Part shown: positions 34,953 through 43,754 of the stretch, piece after piece | Numbering within the stretch: position 1 is the stretch's first letter | How the letters are laid out: every line of letters begins with the position of its first letter | Notes under the pieces: generated by a model | Seen by the model: only the letters and a program-made list of their open reading frames with translations | The model's database searches: none | Told to the model about the DNA's origin: nothing | Source of the DNA: Ga0077530 sp035565975 | GTDB lineage: Bacteria; Pseudomonadota; Alphaproteobacteria; Rhizobiales; Hyphomicrobiaceae | Direction: 5' to 3' | Length of the DNA stretch: 64,000 nucleotides | NCBI GenBank assembly: GCA_035565975.1 | Contig: DATMRT010000054.1 | Span: forward strand, 1-64,000 | Position numbers and translations under genes: made by a program

Positions 34953-35468
34953 CTACCGCCGGCTGCTCGCGCCACTGGCTGCCAGCGGCGCCTTGGTGCG
35001 CAGTGTCTCGCCGGCGAGCAGCGCGCGACAGGCGCTGAGCTCCGAGATCGCCGCCTCGACCACATCCCGGTCGGCATGGAGCGCGTCAGGGCGCGCGCGT
35101 CGCGATTTGCGGGCTGCAGCCGGACGACGGCCCTTCGATGCCGTTGATGGGCTCGCCTCTGTGGCCGGCGGCACCGCCGCAAGCAACGCTGTCGTGTCGC
35201 CTGTCGCAAGGCGCTTGACGATCTCGGTGCCCTGCTCCTTGAGGATCCGCTGTACGCCCCGGATCGTGTAGGCATCGCGGTTGAGGAGCGTCTTGATGCC
35301 CTTGATCAGCTCGACATCCTCGGGTCGGTAGAAGCGCCGGCCGCCACCCCGCTTCAGCGGCTTCAGCTGCTTGAAACGCTGCTCCCAGAATCGCAGTACG
35401 TGCTTCGGCACGTCCAGCTCGGTGGATACCTCGCTGATCGTGCGGAATGCATCCGCCGACTTCGCCAT
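34953..35468 (-). CDS. MerR-family transcriptional regulator
   Basis: A 171-residue regulator: an N-terminal winged helix (FRTISEVSTELDVPKHVLRF, FEQRF-like WEQRFKQLKPLKRGGGRRFY, DVELIKGIKTLLNRDAYTI) then a low-complexity Ala/Arg/Lys linker and a short C-terminal helix. There are no metal-binding cysteines in the effector part, so it is not a metal sensor of the classic kind. In alphaproteobacteria a gene of this type regularly follows ihfA, as here. Confidence 0.92.
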   Translation of the reverse strand: MAKSADAFRTISEVSTELDVPKHVLRFWEQRFKQLKPLKRGGGRRFYRPEDVELIKGIKTLLNRDAYTIRGVQRILKEQGTEIVKRLATGDTTALLAAVPPATEASPSTASKGRRPAAARKSRRARPDALHADRDVVEAAISELSACRALLAGETLRTKAPLAASGASSRR

Positions 35469-35526
35469 GATATTGCCCCGCCGTGTTCATGGCTTCATGC
35501 CGTCGCCCAACGGCACAAAACCATTC

Positions 35527-35682
35527 CTAGTGTCCCATTTCCGATGTTCGCGATGCGTTGATCCCACTGTCCAGTTCGATCACCGGAATCACGCCGACAA
35601 TAGGATCATAATCCTGCTTGTGTGATTTGGGTCGGAAATTAACGTATGCCCTGCCGGCTCACGAAATTCACGACCGGCACAC
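35527..35682. repeat. Two-hairpin intergenic repeat, copy C (degenerate, reversed order)
   Basis: A half of part 2 remains (CTAGTGTCCC at 35527 then TTTCCGATGTTCGC); its right arm is missing. Part 1 follows in reversed order at 35620-35682: GTGTGATTTGGGTCGGAAAT on the left arm and CACGAAATTCACG to CACAC on the right. It lies in the 224-nt gap between merR and ihfA and ends 10 nt from the ihfA stop. Confidence 0.62.
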
Positions 35683-35692
35683 AATCCCCCAC

Positions 35693-36010
35693 CTACTCTG
35701 CGGCCTTCCGCCGGTTGAGGCGCGTATTGATGCGCTCCTTCATGATGTTGCTCGGCCGGAAGACCAGCACCCGGCGTGGCGTGATCGGCACCTCTTCGCC
35801 GGTCTTGGGATTGCGGCCCATGCGCTGCGCCTTCGCGCGCACGCCGAACGACCCGAACGACGAGAGCTTGACGCCCTCGCCCTGCGAAAGGGTTTCGGAA
35901 ATCTCACTGAGCACGCGCTCGACGAGTTCCTGCGACTCGTTCCGCGGCAGACCGACTTTGCGGACCAAAGCGTCCGCCAGATCCGCACGGGTCAATGTCT
36001 TGCTGCCCAT
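35693..36010 (-). CDS. ihfA: Integration host factor subunit alpha
   Basis: A 105-residue DNA-bending protein of the HU/IHF family. LTRADLADALVRKVGLPRNE starts the dimerisation helices, VKLSSFGSFGVRAKAQRMGR the beta saddle, and NPKTGEEVPITPRRVLVFRP the DNA-intercalating arm with its conserved Pro. It pairs with IhfB encoded elsewhere. It is 154 nt downstream of fabH on the same strand, a conserved order. Confidence 0.97.
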   Translation of the reverse strand: MGSKTLTRADLADALVRKVGLPRNESQELVERVLSEISETLSQGEGVKLSSFGSFGVRAKAQRMGRNPKTGEEVPITPRRVLVFRPSNIMKERINTRLNRRKAAE

Positions 36011-36164
36011 TGGTAAACGCCTCCCCGATGCTTGATTGTAGAGAAGCTACCGGCAGCGCGCGGGTCGGTCAATGCCTGTGAACAACAACCGGCTGATATC
36101 GCAATAAAAATTGTTCCGCAGCAACAGACGGGGCTGGGGGATGTGACAGCGCACGGCGCATTGT

Positions 36165-37142
36165 TCACCAGCGCGCGAGCACCGCACCCCAGGTAAATCC
36201 GCCTCCCATGGCCTCCATGAGGACGAGATTGCCCTCCTTCAGGCGATGCTCCTCGAAGGCCTGATTCAGCGCCAGCGGGATCGAGGCGGCCGACGTATTG
36301 CCGTGTTTTGCCAGCGTTGTCATGATCTTACTGGGACTGACGCCGAGCCGCTTGGCAATGCCGTCGAGAATGCGCTGGTTGGCCTGGTGGGGGACGAAAA
36401 GGTCGATCTCCTCGGCGGCGTAGCCCGTCTTGACGAGCGTCTCCTCGATGACACCGGAGATCTTCTGGATGGCATGGCGGAAGACCTCACGTCCGTTCAT
36501 GCGCAGGTGGCCGGTCGTCTTGGTCGATCCGGGGCCGCCGTCGACGTACAGGAGATCCTCGTAGCGTCCGTCGGAGCGGATGCGGGCGGCGAGGATGCCG
36601 CGGTCCTCGCGCGTGCCTTTCTGCGGCTGCGCTTCGAGCACGACGGCGCCGGCGCCGTCGCCGAAGAGCACGCACGTGCCGCGGTCCGACCAGTCGAGAA
36701 TGCGCGAGAAGGTCTCGGCGCCGACGACGATCGCGCGCTTGAAGAGGCCGGTCTTGAGGAAGTTGTCGGCGGTCGTCATGGCATAGACGAAGCCCGAGCA
36801 GACAGCCTGCACGTCGAAGGCGGCGCCGTTCGTGATGCCGAGCCCTGCCTGGATGCGCACCGCTGTCGCCGGGAATGTGCGGTCGGGCGTCGCGGTGGCG
36901 CAGATGATCAGATCGATGTCGCCCGGGGCAATGCCAGAGCGCACCAGCGCCTGCTTCGCGGCGGCGATGCCGAGGTCGGAGGTCAGCTCGTCCTCGGCGG
37001 CGATGTGACGCTGCTTGATGCCCGTGCGCTCGGTGATCCAGGCGTCCGAAGTGTCGACGATGCGCGAGAAGTCGTCGTTGGTCATGATGCGCTTGGGAAG
37101 ATAAGCGCCCACGCCACGGATAACCGATCTGATGACGGCCAC
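36165..37142 (-). CDS. fabH: 3-oxoacyl-[acyl-carrier-protein] synthase III
   Basis: FabH starts fatty-acid synthesis by condensing acetyl-CoA with malonyl-ACP. The thiolase-fold triad is visible: Cys in AFDVQAVCSGFVYAMTTADN, His in LFVPHQANQRILDG and Asn in LAKHGNTSAASIPLAL. The N-terminus VIRSVIRGVGAYLPKRIMTN is standard, as is the 325-residue length. It is downstream of plsX with a 59-nt gap, the usual operon. Confidence 0.97.
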   Translation of the reverse strand: MAVIRSVIRGVGAYLPKRIMTNDDFSRIVDTSDAWITERTGIKQRHIAAEDELTSDLGIAAAKQALVRSGIAPGDIDLIICATATPDRTFPATAVRIQAGLGITNGAAFDVQAVCSGFVYAMTTADNFLKTGLFKRAIVVGAETFSRILDWSDRGTCVLFGDGAGAVVLEAQPQKGTREDRGILAARIRSDGRYEDLLYVDGGPGSTKTTGHLRMNGREVFRHAIQKISGVIEETLVKTGYAAEEIDLFVPHQANQRILDGIAKRLGVSPSKIMTTLAKHGNTSAASIPLALNQAFEEHRLKEGNLVLMEAMGGGFTWGAVLARW

Positions 37143-37201
37143 TTTGCTTTACCTCGCGAGACTTTCTTGTCCGGTCCGTGCCGGCATATCCGTTTCCTGC
37201 C

Positions 37202-38248
37202 TCAGTTCTCTGGGATCGCGGCCAGCTTGCCGTTGAAGGCGTCGAGGTCGGACGCGATCCGTCCTTTGAGGTCGCCCGCGGCCATCTCGTAGCCGACATT
37301 GATCGCGCTCGCAAAGCCGAAAGCGTCCGTGCCGCCGTGGCTTTTGACCGCGATTCCCTCGAGGCCGAGAAACACGCCGCCGTTGACTCGGCGCGGGTCC
37401 ATCCGGTGACGGAGGGTCAGGAACCCCGGTTTGGCAAGCATGGCACCGATCTTGGTTACCAGCGATTGTGTCATCGCTTCACGGAGATAGACGCCGATCT
37501 GGCGCGCGGTGCCCTCGGCCGTCTTGAGCGCGATATTGCCGGCAAAGCCTTCGACGACGACCACGTCGACGTCGCCCTGGCCGATCTGGTCACCCTCGAC
37601 GAAGCCGCGGTAGTCGATGGGCAGGCCGAGCTCCGGAAGCTTCAGCCAGGCGTGTGCCTGCTTGACCTCGTCGGCGCCTTTGATCTCCTCGACGCCGACA
37701 TTGAGGAGGCCGACGCTCGGGCGCTCGATCTTGAGGTAGGCGCGTGCCATGGCGGCGCCCATGAGCGCATACTCGGCAAGCTGACGTGCAGAGGCGCCGA
37801 TGTTGGCGCCGACGTCGAGCACGATCGACACGCCTCTGACGGTCGGCCAGAAGGCTGCGATCGCGGGCCGCTCGATGCCGGCCATCGGGCGCAGTACGAG
37901 CTTCGACATCGCCATGAGCGCGCCGGTGTTGCCGGCCGAAACAGCCGCGTGCGCCGCGCCCTCGCGCACCTGCTCGAGCGCGAGCCACATGCTCGTGCCC
38001 TTGCCGCGCCGGACGGCCTGGCTCGGCTTGTCCTGCATGGAGATCGCGGTGTCGGTATGCAGGATCCGGGAGACGCCAGCGAGGGCCGGGAAGGCCTTCA
38101 GCTCCGTCTCGATGCGACTTTGATCGCCGCACAGGATGAAGCCGATCTCCGGATGGGATGCGAGGGCCATGGCTGCTCCCGGCACGGTTACCGGAACACC
38201 ACGGTCGCCCCCCATCGCATCGATGGCGATAATGCGAGGCTCTGCCAT
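37202..38248 (-). CDS. plsX: Phosphate acyltransferase PlsX
   Basis: PlsX turns acyl-ACP into acyl-phosphate, the donor for glycerol-3-phosphate acylation by PlsY. IIAIDAMGGDRGVPVTVPGA begins the Rossmann-like fold; SAGNTGALMAMSKLVLRPM and VEGFAGNIALKTAEGTARQI are diagnostic. ATG 38248 gives 348 residues; an upstream start at 38317 adds a polar, unconserved extension. The rpmF and DUF177 genes that often precede plsX are absent; the gene instead diverges from ruvB. Confidence 0.95.
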   Translation of the reverse strand: MAEPRIIAIDAMGGDRGVPVTVPGAAMALASHPEIGFILCGDQSRIETELKAFPALAGVSRILHTDTAISMQDKPSQAVRRGKGTSMWLALEQVREGAAHAAVSAGNTGALMAMSKLVLRPMAGIERPAIAAFWPTVRGVSIVLDVGANIGASARQLAEYALMGAAMARAYLKIERPSVGLLNVGVEEIKGADEVKQAHAWLKLPELGLPIDYRGFVEGDQIGQGDVDVVVVEGFAGNIALKTAEGTARQIGVYLREAMTQSLVTKIGAMLAKPGFLTLRHRMDPRRVNGGVFLGLEGIAVKSHGGTDAFGFASAINVGYEMAAGDLKGRIASDLDAFNGKLAAIPEN

Positions 38249-38577
38249 ATGATTCTTGTCTGTTCTTTCGGAGGGCGGCGTAGCTGATACGCGGCGACGT
38301 GTCCTTGCTTCCCCCAAGGCCGCTTACGCTGTCAAACCGCCCGAACATACCGCGTTGCAGGAGCGGCACAACAGATTTTAGCCTCCATCGACGATCTGCC
38401 GCGATTGCGGCAACAGGGCGGGAAAACACAGCGCGCGATCCTCGATCGACGCTCGCGCCGACGCGGCAAATCATGATATGAGCCGCAAGAACGAATGTGA
38501 AACGTAGGGCGCACGGCCGAGGCTACTTCGCGGCTCGGGACGAGGATTGCGCCGGGCTTCGAACGGGGTGGGGTTCG
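38249..38577. other. Divergent plsX/ruvB intergenic region
   Basis: This 329-nt stretch separates the plsX and ruvB starts and must hold both promoters. No convincing -35/-10 pair was identified. A small dyad, TGCCGC GATT GCGGCA, lies at 38397-38412. Frames here lack family matches. Confidence 0.5.
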
Positions 38578-39663
38578 ATGAGCGACGCCGACCGAGACCG
38601 GCTGGTTTCGAGCGTCAGGAGAGAGGTCGATGCTTTCGAGGCGTCGATTCGCCCGCAGTCGCTCGACGAGTTCGTCGGCCAGGAGGCCGCGCGCAGCAAT
38701 CTCCGCGTTTTCATCCAGGCGGCCAGGGGCCGCGGTGACGCCCTCGATCATGTGCTGTTCGCGGGGCCTCCGGGCCTCGGCAAGACGACGCTCGCGCAGA
38801 TCATGGCCAAGGAGATGGGCGTCGGTTTTCGCGCAACGTCAGGTCCGGTGATCGCCAAGGCGGGCGATCTTGCCGCGCTGCTGACGAACCTCGAGGAGCG
38901 CGACGTCCTCTTCATCGACGAGATCCATCGGCTGAGCCCCGCCGTCGAGGAGATCCTCTATCCGGCGATGGAAGACTATCAGCTCGACCTGATCATCGGC
39001 GAAGGCCCGGCGGCGCGCTCGGTGAAGATCGATCTCGCGAAATTCACGCTCGTCGGGGCGACGACGCGCGCGGGCCTGCTCACCAACCCGCTGCGCGACC
39101 GCTTCGGCATTCCCATCAGGCTCAACTTCTACACGATCGACGAGCTCGAAAAGGTCGTGAGCCGTGGTGCTCGCGTTCTTGGCACGCGCATGTCGCCGGA
39201 TGGCGCGCGTGAGATCGCGCGCCGCTCGCGCGGCACGCCGCGCATTGCCGGCAGGCTCTTGAGACGCGTGCGTGACTTCGCGGCCGTCGACGGCGTCGCT
39301 ATCGTCGATGCGGCCGCCGCCGATCGCGCTCTCAATTTGCTGGAGGTCGATAACGAGGGCCTCGACGCCCTCGATCATCGCTACCTTAACTGTATTGCCA
39401 AAAACTATGATGGTGGTCCCGTTGGAATAGAGACAATCGCCGCGGCGCTCTCGGAAGCGCGCGATGCCTTGGAAGAGGTCGTCGAGCCCTTTCTTCTTCA
39501 GCAGGGGTTCATCGGAAGGACACCGCGCGGCCGTGTTCTCACGCTACGGGCCTATCGTCATCTCGGGCTTACCGGTCCGGCGCGCGCATCCGCCGCACAG
39601 ATCGGCCTTTTCGAGGTCACCGGCGACGAGGACGATGAGGCCGCCGCGTCAGGGAGCGGCTGA
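38578..39663 (+). CDS. ruvB: Holliday junction branch migration helicase RuvB
   Basis: A 361-residue AAA+ motor that drives RuvA-bound Holliday junctions through recombination repair. Walker A GPPGLGKTTLAQ, Walker B VLFIDEIHRLSP and sensor TLVGATTRAGLLTNPLRDRF (with the Arg finger) are intact; the C-terminal winged helix contains GFIGRTPRGRVLT. The ATG at 38578 begins the usual MSD-type N-terminus; the frame back to 38497 is not conserved. ruvC and ruvA, which normally precede it, are not here. Confidence 0.96.
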   Translation: MSDADRDRLVSSVRREVDAFEASIRPQSLDEFVGQEAARSNLRVFIQAARGRGDALDHVLFAGPPGLGKTTLAQIMAKEMGVGFRATSGPVIAKAGDLAALLTNLEERDVLFIDEIHRLSPAVEEILYPAMEDYQLDLIIGEGPAARSVKIDLAKFTLVGATTRAGLLTNPLRDRFGIPIRLNFYTIDELEKVVSRGARVLGTRMSPDGAREIARRSRGTPRIAGRLLRRVRDFAAVDGVAIVDAAAADRALNLLEVDNEGLDALDHRYLNCIAKNYDGGPVGIETIAAALSEARDALEEVVEPFLLQQGFIGRTPRGRVLTLRAYRHLGLTGPARASAAQIGLFEVTGDEDDEAAASGSG

Positions 39664-39735
39664 AGGCAGGCGGTCCGGGCTCGATCCACACGTGATCACG
39701 CGCTGATTTAGGGTTTGTCACGGGGCGACTGGTGA

Positions 39736-40656
39736 ATGTTTACGCGTCGCGCATTCCTCAAGACCATTGCGGGTTTCGGAATTACGACCTTCGGCTTCAC
39801 CGGCTATGCGCTCGGTGTCGAGCCGTGGCGTCACCATATCGTCCGTTACCGTCCGCGTCCCGCCGCCTGGCCACGTGACCTCCATCTGAGGATTGCGCTC
39901 GTCGCGGACATCCATGCCTGCGAGCCGTGGATGGACCTCGAGCGCGTCGAGCAGATCGTCGCCGATACAAACGCGCTCAAGCCTGATCTGGTTCTGCTGC
40001 TCGGTGACTACATGGCGCATCATCGCTTCGTGCAGCGCCAGATACCTGCGGCCGAATGGGCCCGTGTTCTCGCGCACTTCAAGGCCCCGCTCGGCACGCA
40101 CGCCATTCTCGGAAATCATGACTGGTGGGATGATCCCGACGCCTTCGAGAGGCGGCGCGGACCGCCTCGCGCGCGTCGCGCGCTTGAGGCGGCCGGCATC
40201 CCGGTATACGAGAACGATGCGCGGCGGCTCATGAAGGGTGGTCGGCACTTCTGGCTTGCCGGTCTCGGTGATCAGCTTGCATTCCGCGATGTGCGGCCGG
40301 GCCGTCTGCGTCGCCGGATACAGTTCGAGGGTGTCGACGACCTGCCGGGCACGCTCGAAAAGATCAGCGACGATGCGCCGGTGCTGCTCATGGCACACGA
40401 GCCGGATATCTTTCCGTCCGTGCCGGAGCGCGTTGCATTGACGATGGCCGGTCACACGCACGGCGGGCAGGTGGCGCTCGCGGGATATGCGCCGATCGTT
40501 CCCTCCAAATATGGTCGGCGCTTCGTCCGCGGTCACGTCGTCGAGGAAAAGCGAGACCTCATCATCTCGGCGGGCCTCGGGTGCAGCGGCTTGCCCGTGC
40601 GCTTCGGGGTGCCGCCCGAGATCGTGCTCGTCGAGCTCGGAGACCGACATGCCTGA
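39736..40656 (+). CDS. Tat-exported metallophosphoesterase
   Basis: A 306-residue calcineurin-like phosphoesterase. MFTRRAFLKTIAGFGITTFG is a twin-arginine signal with hydrophobic core, so export by Tat is likely. The metal-site motifs are all present: LVADIHAC (DxH), LLGDYMAHH (GD), LGNHDWWDD (GNHD) and LTMAGHTHGGQV (GHxH). It resembles the YkuE/YaeI group, whose natural substrate is unclear. It lies between ruvB (72-nt gap) and ybgC (8-nt overlap) in the same direction. Confidence 0.9.
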   Translation: MFTRRAFLKTIAGFGITTFGFTGYALGVEPWRHHIVRYRPRPAAWPRDLHLRIALVADIHACEPWMDLERVEQIVADTNALKPDLVLLLGDYMAHHRFVQRQIPAAEWARVLAHFKAPLGTHAILGNHDWWDDPDAFERRRGPPRARRALEAAGIPVYENDARRLMKGGRHFWLAGLGDQLAFRDVRPGRLRRRIQFEGVDDLPGTLEKISDDAPVLLMAHEPDIFPSVPERVALTMAGHTHGGQVALAGYAPIVPSKYGRRFVRGHVVEEKRDLIISAGLGCSGLPVRFGVPPEIVLVELGDRHA

Positions 40657-41119
40657 ACCGAAGGCATGGCCCGATCTGGCCGGGCGCATGGTGAGCGATG
40701 ATGAGGGACGGCGGCACCACGTGCTGCCCGTGCGGGTCTATTTCGAGGACACCGATTTTTCCGGGCTCGTCTATCACGCGAGCTACCTGCGCTGGTGCGA
40801 GCGCGGCCGTTCCGACTATCTCCGCCTCGTCGGCAACGAGCACCGTTCGCTGATCGAGGGCGGCGATGGCGCAGAGCCCTCCGCTTTCGTGGTGCGGCGG
40901 ATGCACCTCGAGTATCTTAAGCCCGCGCGCATCGACGACGTGCTCGAGGTCGAGACCCGCGTCGTCGAGGTCAAGGGTGCGGCACTGCGGCTCGCGCAAC
41001 GTGTGATGCGCGGCGAGACGGTGCTCTTCGAGGCGGACGTGCTCGTCGTGCTCGTCTCGGTCTCGGGAAAGCCGCAACGTCTGAGCCAGCGTCTGCGCAC
41101 CGGACTTTCGGGTGGCTGA
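40649..41119 (+). CDS. ybgC: YbgC-type acyl-CoA thioesterase
   Basis: A 156-residue hot-dog thioesterase, the usual leader gene of tol-pal clusters. PVRVYFEDTDFSGLVYHASY holds the active-site Asp (D-x-x-G-x-V-Y-H). HLEYLKPARIDDVLEVETRV and VVLVSVSGKPQRL complete the fold. ATG 40649 has GGAG 6 nt upstream and overlaps the phosphoesterase stop by 8 nt. A longer frame (40487) runs inside that gene and is rejected. It is followed after 284 gene-free nt by tolQ. Confidence 0.93.
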   Translation: MPEPKAWPDLAGRMVSDDEGRRHHVLPVRVYFEDTDFSGLVYHASYLRWCERGRSDYLRLVGNEHRSLIEGGDGAEPSAFVVRRMHLEYLKPARIDDVLEVETRVVEVKGAALRLAQRVMRGETVLFEADVLVVLVSVSGKPQRLSQRLRTGLSGG

Positions 41120-41403
41120 GCCGGGTGCGTCGGATTGCCGTGGATGGCGGCAAATACGTCTTTCTTTCCAGTACATGAGGCTTGGCGGCACATGGACACA
41201 TGTGGCCGAATCCAGGCAGTTGTTCCTAGTTTAGTCACAATGGAGCGTAAGAAGCGGCCTTGAGGGACAGGCAGGTCCATTGAATTGAGGTGAGCCCGAC
41301 CGGTTTGCAGCGCGAATGCAGGCCCGAGGGCTAATACCGCATGGGCGCTGTCGTTTGTCCGCGCCCAGCCCGATCCAAGATACCCCGCGCCAGCGAGCAC
41401 AGC

Positions 41404-42123
41404 ATGAACCCGACGGAAATCCTCAAGGACAAGATCGGCGCGGCCCCGAGCATCACGGGGACGTCGTTCCTCGAACTTTTCCTGTCGGCCCATATCGTCG
41501 TTCAGATCGTCATGGTCGGGCTGCTGCTGGCATCCGTCTGGTCCTGGGCGATCATCATCGAGAAGGTCTTCACGTTCCGCCGCGCGCGCCGCGAGGCCGA
41601 TCGCTTCGAGCAGCTCTTCTGGTCGGGCCAGAGCCTCGAGGAGCTCTATGCAGGTCTTGCCCGTGACCGAACGCAATCCATGGCGGCGCTCTTCGTTGCC
41701 GCCATGCGCGAGTGGAAGCGCTCCGTCGAGGGCAACATCCGCGCATTGGGTGGCATACAACTGCGCGTCGAGAAGGTGATGGACGTCACCATCAGCCGCG
41801 AGATGGAGCGGCTCGACCGGCGCCTGCTCTTTCTCGCGACGGTCGGCTCGACGGCGCCCTTCATCGGTCTTTTCGGCACCGTCTGGGGCATCATGTCGAG
41901 CTTCCAGGCGATTGCCGCCTCGAAGAACACGAGCCTCGCCGTTGTCGCGCCCGGTATCGCCGAGGCGCTCTTTGCGACAGCACTCGGCCTGCTGGCCGCA
42001 ATTCCGGCGGTGATGGCGTATAATAAGTTCTCGGCGGATTCGGCACGGCTCGCGCAGCGCCTCGAGGCCTTTGCCGACGAGTTTGCGGCGATCGTCTCGC
42101 GTCAGATCGACACCCGGACCTGA
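41404..42123 (+). CDS. tolQ: Tol-Pal system proton channel subunit TolQ
   Basis: A 239-residue MotA/TolQ/ExbB protein of the inner membrane. A first helix (AHIVVQIVMVGLLLASVWSW) and a later pair (LFLATVGSTAPFIGLFGTVW and PGIAEALFATALGLLAAIPA) form the channel around TolR. Loop residues and length are standard. The frame back to 41341 adds 21 residues without support. It heads tolQRA. Confidence 0.96.
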   Translation: MNPTEILKDKIGAAPSITGTSFLELFLSAHIVVQIVMVGLLLASVWSWAIIIEKVFTFRRARREADRFEQLFWSGQSLEELYAGLARDRTQSMAALFVAAMREWKRSVEGNIRALGGIQLRVEKVMDVTISREMERLDRRLLFLATVGSTAPFIGLFGTVWGIMSSFQAIAASKNTSLAVVAPGIAEALFATALGLLAAIPAVMAYNKFSADSARLAQRLEAFADEFAAIVSRQIDTRT

Positions 42124-42151
42124 GACGCCGGCGAGCGGGGAGTAGACCAGC

Positions 42152-42619
42152 ATGGGCGCCAGCCTGAATACCGGCAGCTCCGGCAAGGCCGGACGGCGCG
42201 GACGGGCGCGACGCCATGCGCCCATGAGCGAGATCAACGTCACGCCGTTCGTCGACGTCATGCTGGTGCTGCTCATCATCTTCATGGTCGCGGCGCCGCT
42301 GCTGACCGTCGGCGTGCCGCTGGAGCTGCCGCAGGCCAAGGGCAAGCAGCTCGAGGCCAATAAGGAGCCGATCGTGGTGTCCGTGAACTCCCGTGGCGAG
42401 GTCTTTCTCGGCCAGGAGGAGAAGACGACCATGCGGCTCGACGAGATCGGGACGCGGCTCAAGTCCATTGCCGAGAACAGGGGTGGCACCGACGAGCCGG
42501 TCTTCGTGCGTGGCGACAAGGCGGTCAGCTACGGTGACATCGCCCGCGTTATGGGGCGCATCCGCGATGCCGGCTTTCGGAAGATCTCCCTCGTAACGGA
42601 GGTGGAGGGCGGGGGCTGA
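42152..42619 (+). CDS. tolR: Tol-Pal system protein TolR
   Basis: A 155-residue ExbD/TolR protein with one membrane anchor. MSEINVTPFVDVMLVLLIIF contains the conserved channel Asp (FVDVMLVLLI) that couples the proton flow, followed by a periplasmic domain. A basic N-terminal stretch (GKAGRRGRARRHAP) precedes the helix. It lies 28 nt after tolQ and 4 nt before tolA. Confidence 0.95.
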   Translation: MGASLNTGSSGKAGRRGRARRHAPMSEINVTPFVDVMLVLLIIFMVAAPLLTVGVPLELPQAKGKQLEANKEPIVVSVNSRGEVFLGQEEKTTMRLDEIGTRLKSIAENRGGTDEPVFVRGDKAVSYGDIARVMGRIRDAGFRKISLVTEVEGGG

Positions 42620-42623
42620 GGGC

Positions 42624-43754
42624 GTGTACTTTGGACTTCTCGTCTCGGTGGTGCTGCATGCGACGCTGCTCGGCTGGACGATTGTGTCCATCCAGGGGAC
42701 GCCGGAGCTGAAGGCGCCGGAGGTCGAGCCGATCGCCGTCGAGATGATCTCGCCGTCGGACCTCACGCGCCTCACGAGAGGGAGCCGCCGGGCGACGCTC
42801 AAAGAAGCGCGCGCGAAAGACAGTCCCGAGGTCGAGGCGACACCCAAGGAGTCGACGCGTCCGCGCCCGCCCGTTGCGCAGCCACCACCACCGCCCCCGC
42901 CGCCAGCCCCGGAGCCTCCAGCTCCCGAGCCGCCGGCTCAGCAGAAGCCGGCCGAGGCTCCGCCGCCGCCCCCGCCAGCGCCAGCTCCCACACCGGAGCC
43001 CGATCGCGCGGCTCTCGAGCAAAAGCTCGCCGATCTTGCGCTCCAGCAGGCCGAGGAGGCCAAGCGTCAGGCACAGGCCAAGGCCGAAGCAGAGGCTAAG
43101 GCCCGGGCTGAAGCCGAGGCCAAGGCGCGTGCCGAGGCCGAGGCGAAAGCAAAGGCAAAAGCGGAGGCCGAAGCAAAGGCCAAGGCAGAGGCCGAGGCCA
43201 AGCGGAAGGCCGAGGAAAAGCGCAGGGCCGATCTCAAGCGCAAGCAGGAAGAAAAGCGCCGCGAGGCGGCACGCCTGAAGAAGATCGCGGAGGAGAAGGC
43301 CAAGGCCAAATTCGATGCGGATCGTCTTGCCGCTCTACTCGACAAGTCGCCCGATCCGCGCTCGGCCGCACCTGCCGCGCCGCAGCCGAGCACGGATACA
43401 AAGGCTAAAGGGCCTGTGCTGGGCGCGCGGGAAGGGCAGGATTCGACGCTCTCGGCGAGCCAGAGGGGTTGGCTCGCGAAGCTGCTGGGCGACGCCGTCG
43501 GCCGGTGCTGGAACGTCATGGCCGGCGTTTCCGGTGTCGAGCGGCTCGTGATCAAGGTCCAGGTGCGGCTCAATCGCGACGGCACGATCATCGGCGCGCC
43601 GAAGGTCACGAATTCGGATGGCTCGCCGCTCTTCGCGCTGGCGGCCGACAGCACGGTGCGCGCAATGATCGAGTGCGCCCCCTACAACCTGCCGCAGGAC
43701 ATGTACACCGACGGCTGGGAGTATATCGAGTTCGCCTTCCGGCCCCCGCAATAG
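42624..43754 (+). CDS. tolA: Cell envelope integrity protein TolA
   Basis: A 376-residue trans-periplasmic protein linking TolQR to Pal and TolB. An N-terminal membrane anchor (YFGLLVSVVLHATLLGWTIV) with the SHLxxxL-like pattern precedes a Pro-rich linker (PPPPPPPAPEPPAPEPPAQQ), a long Ala/Lys/Glu coiled-coil (residues ~135-250) and a C-terminal TonB-like domain (WNVMAGVSGVERLVIKVQVR, IIGAPKVTNSDGSPLFALAA, then MIECAPYNLPQDM). The GTG start at 42624 follows the tolR stop closely. tolB and pal are not downstream; putA follows instead. Confidence 0.93.
   Translation: MYFGLLVSVVLHATLLGWTIVSIQGTPELKAPEVEPIAVEMISPSDLTRLTRGSRRATLKEARAKDSPEVEATPKESTRPRPPVAQPPPPPPPPAPEPPAPEPPAQQKPAEAPPPPPPAPAPTPEPDRAALEQKLADLALQQAEEAKRQAQAKAEAEAKARAEAEAKARAEAEAKAKAKAEAEAKAKAEAEAKRKAEEKRRADLKRKQEEKRREAARLKKIAEEKAKAKFDADRLAALLDKSPDPRSAAPAAPQPSTDTKAKGPVLGAREGQDSTLSASQRGWLAKLLGDAVGRCWNVMAGVSGVERLVIKVQVRLNRDGTIIGAPKVTNSDGSPLFALAADSTVRAMIECAPYNLPQDMYTDGWEYIEFAFRPPQ

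Noticed and set aside
35552..35580. Intact CTAGTGTCCC hairpin in copy C
   Set aside because: The expected GGGACACTAG right arm is absent; only the left arm is recognised, so the copy is called degenerate.
43070..43310. Repeated GCC/GAG/AAG-rich DNA in tolA as a tandem repeat or CRISPR
   Set aside because: It encodes the Ala/Lys/Glu coiled-coil expected in TolA; units are irregular and there are no spacers.
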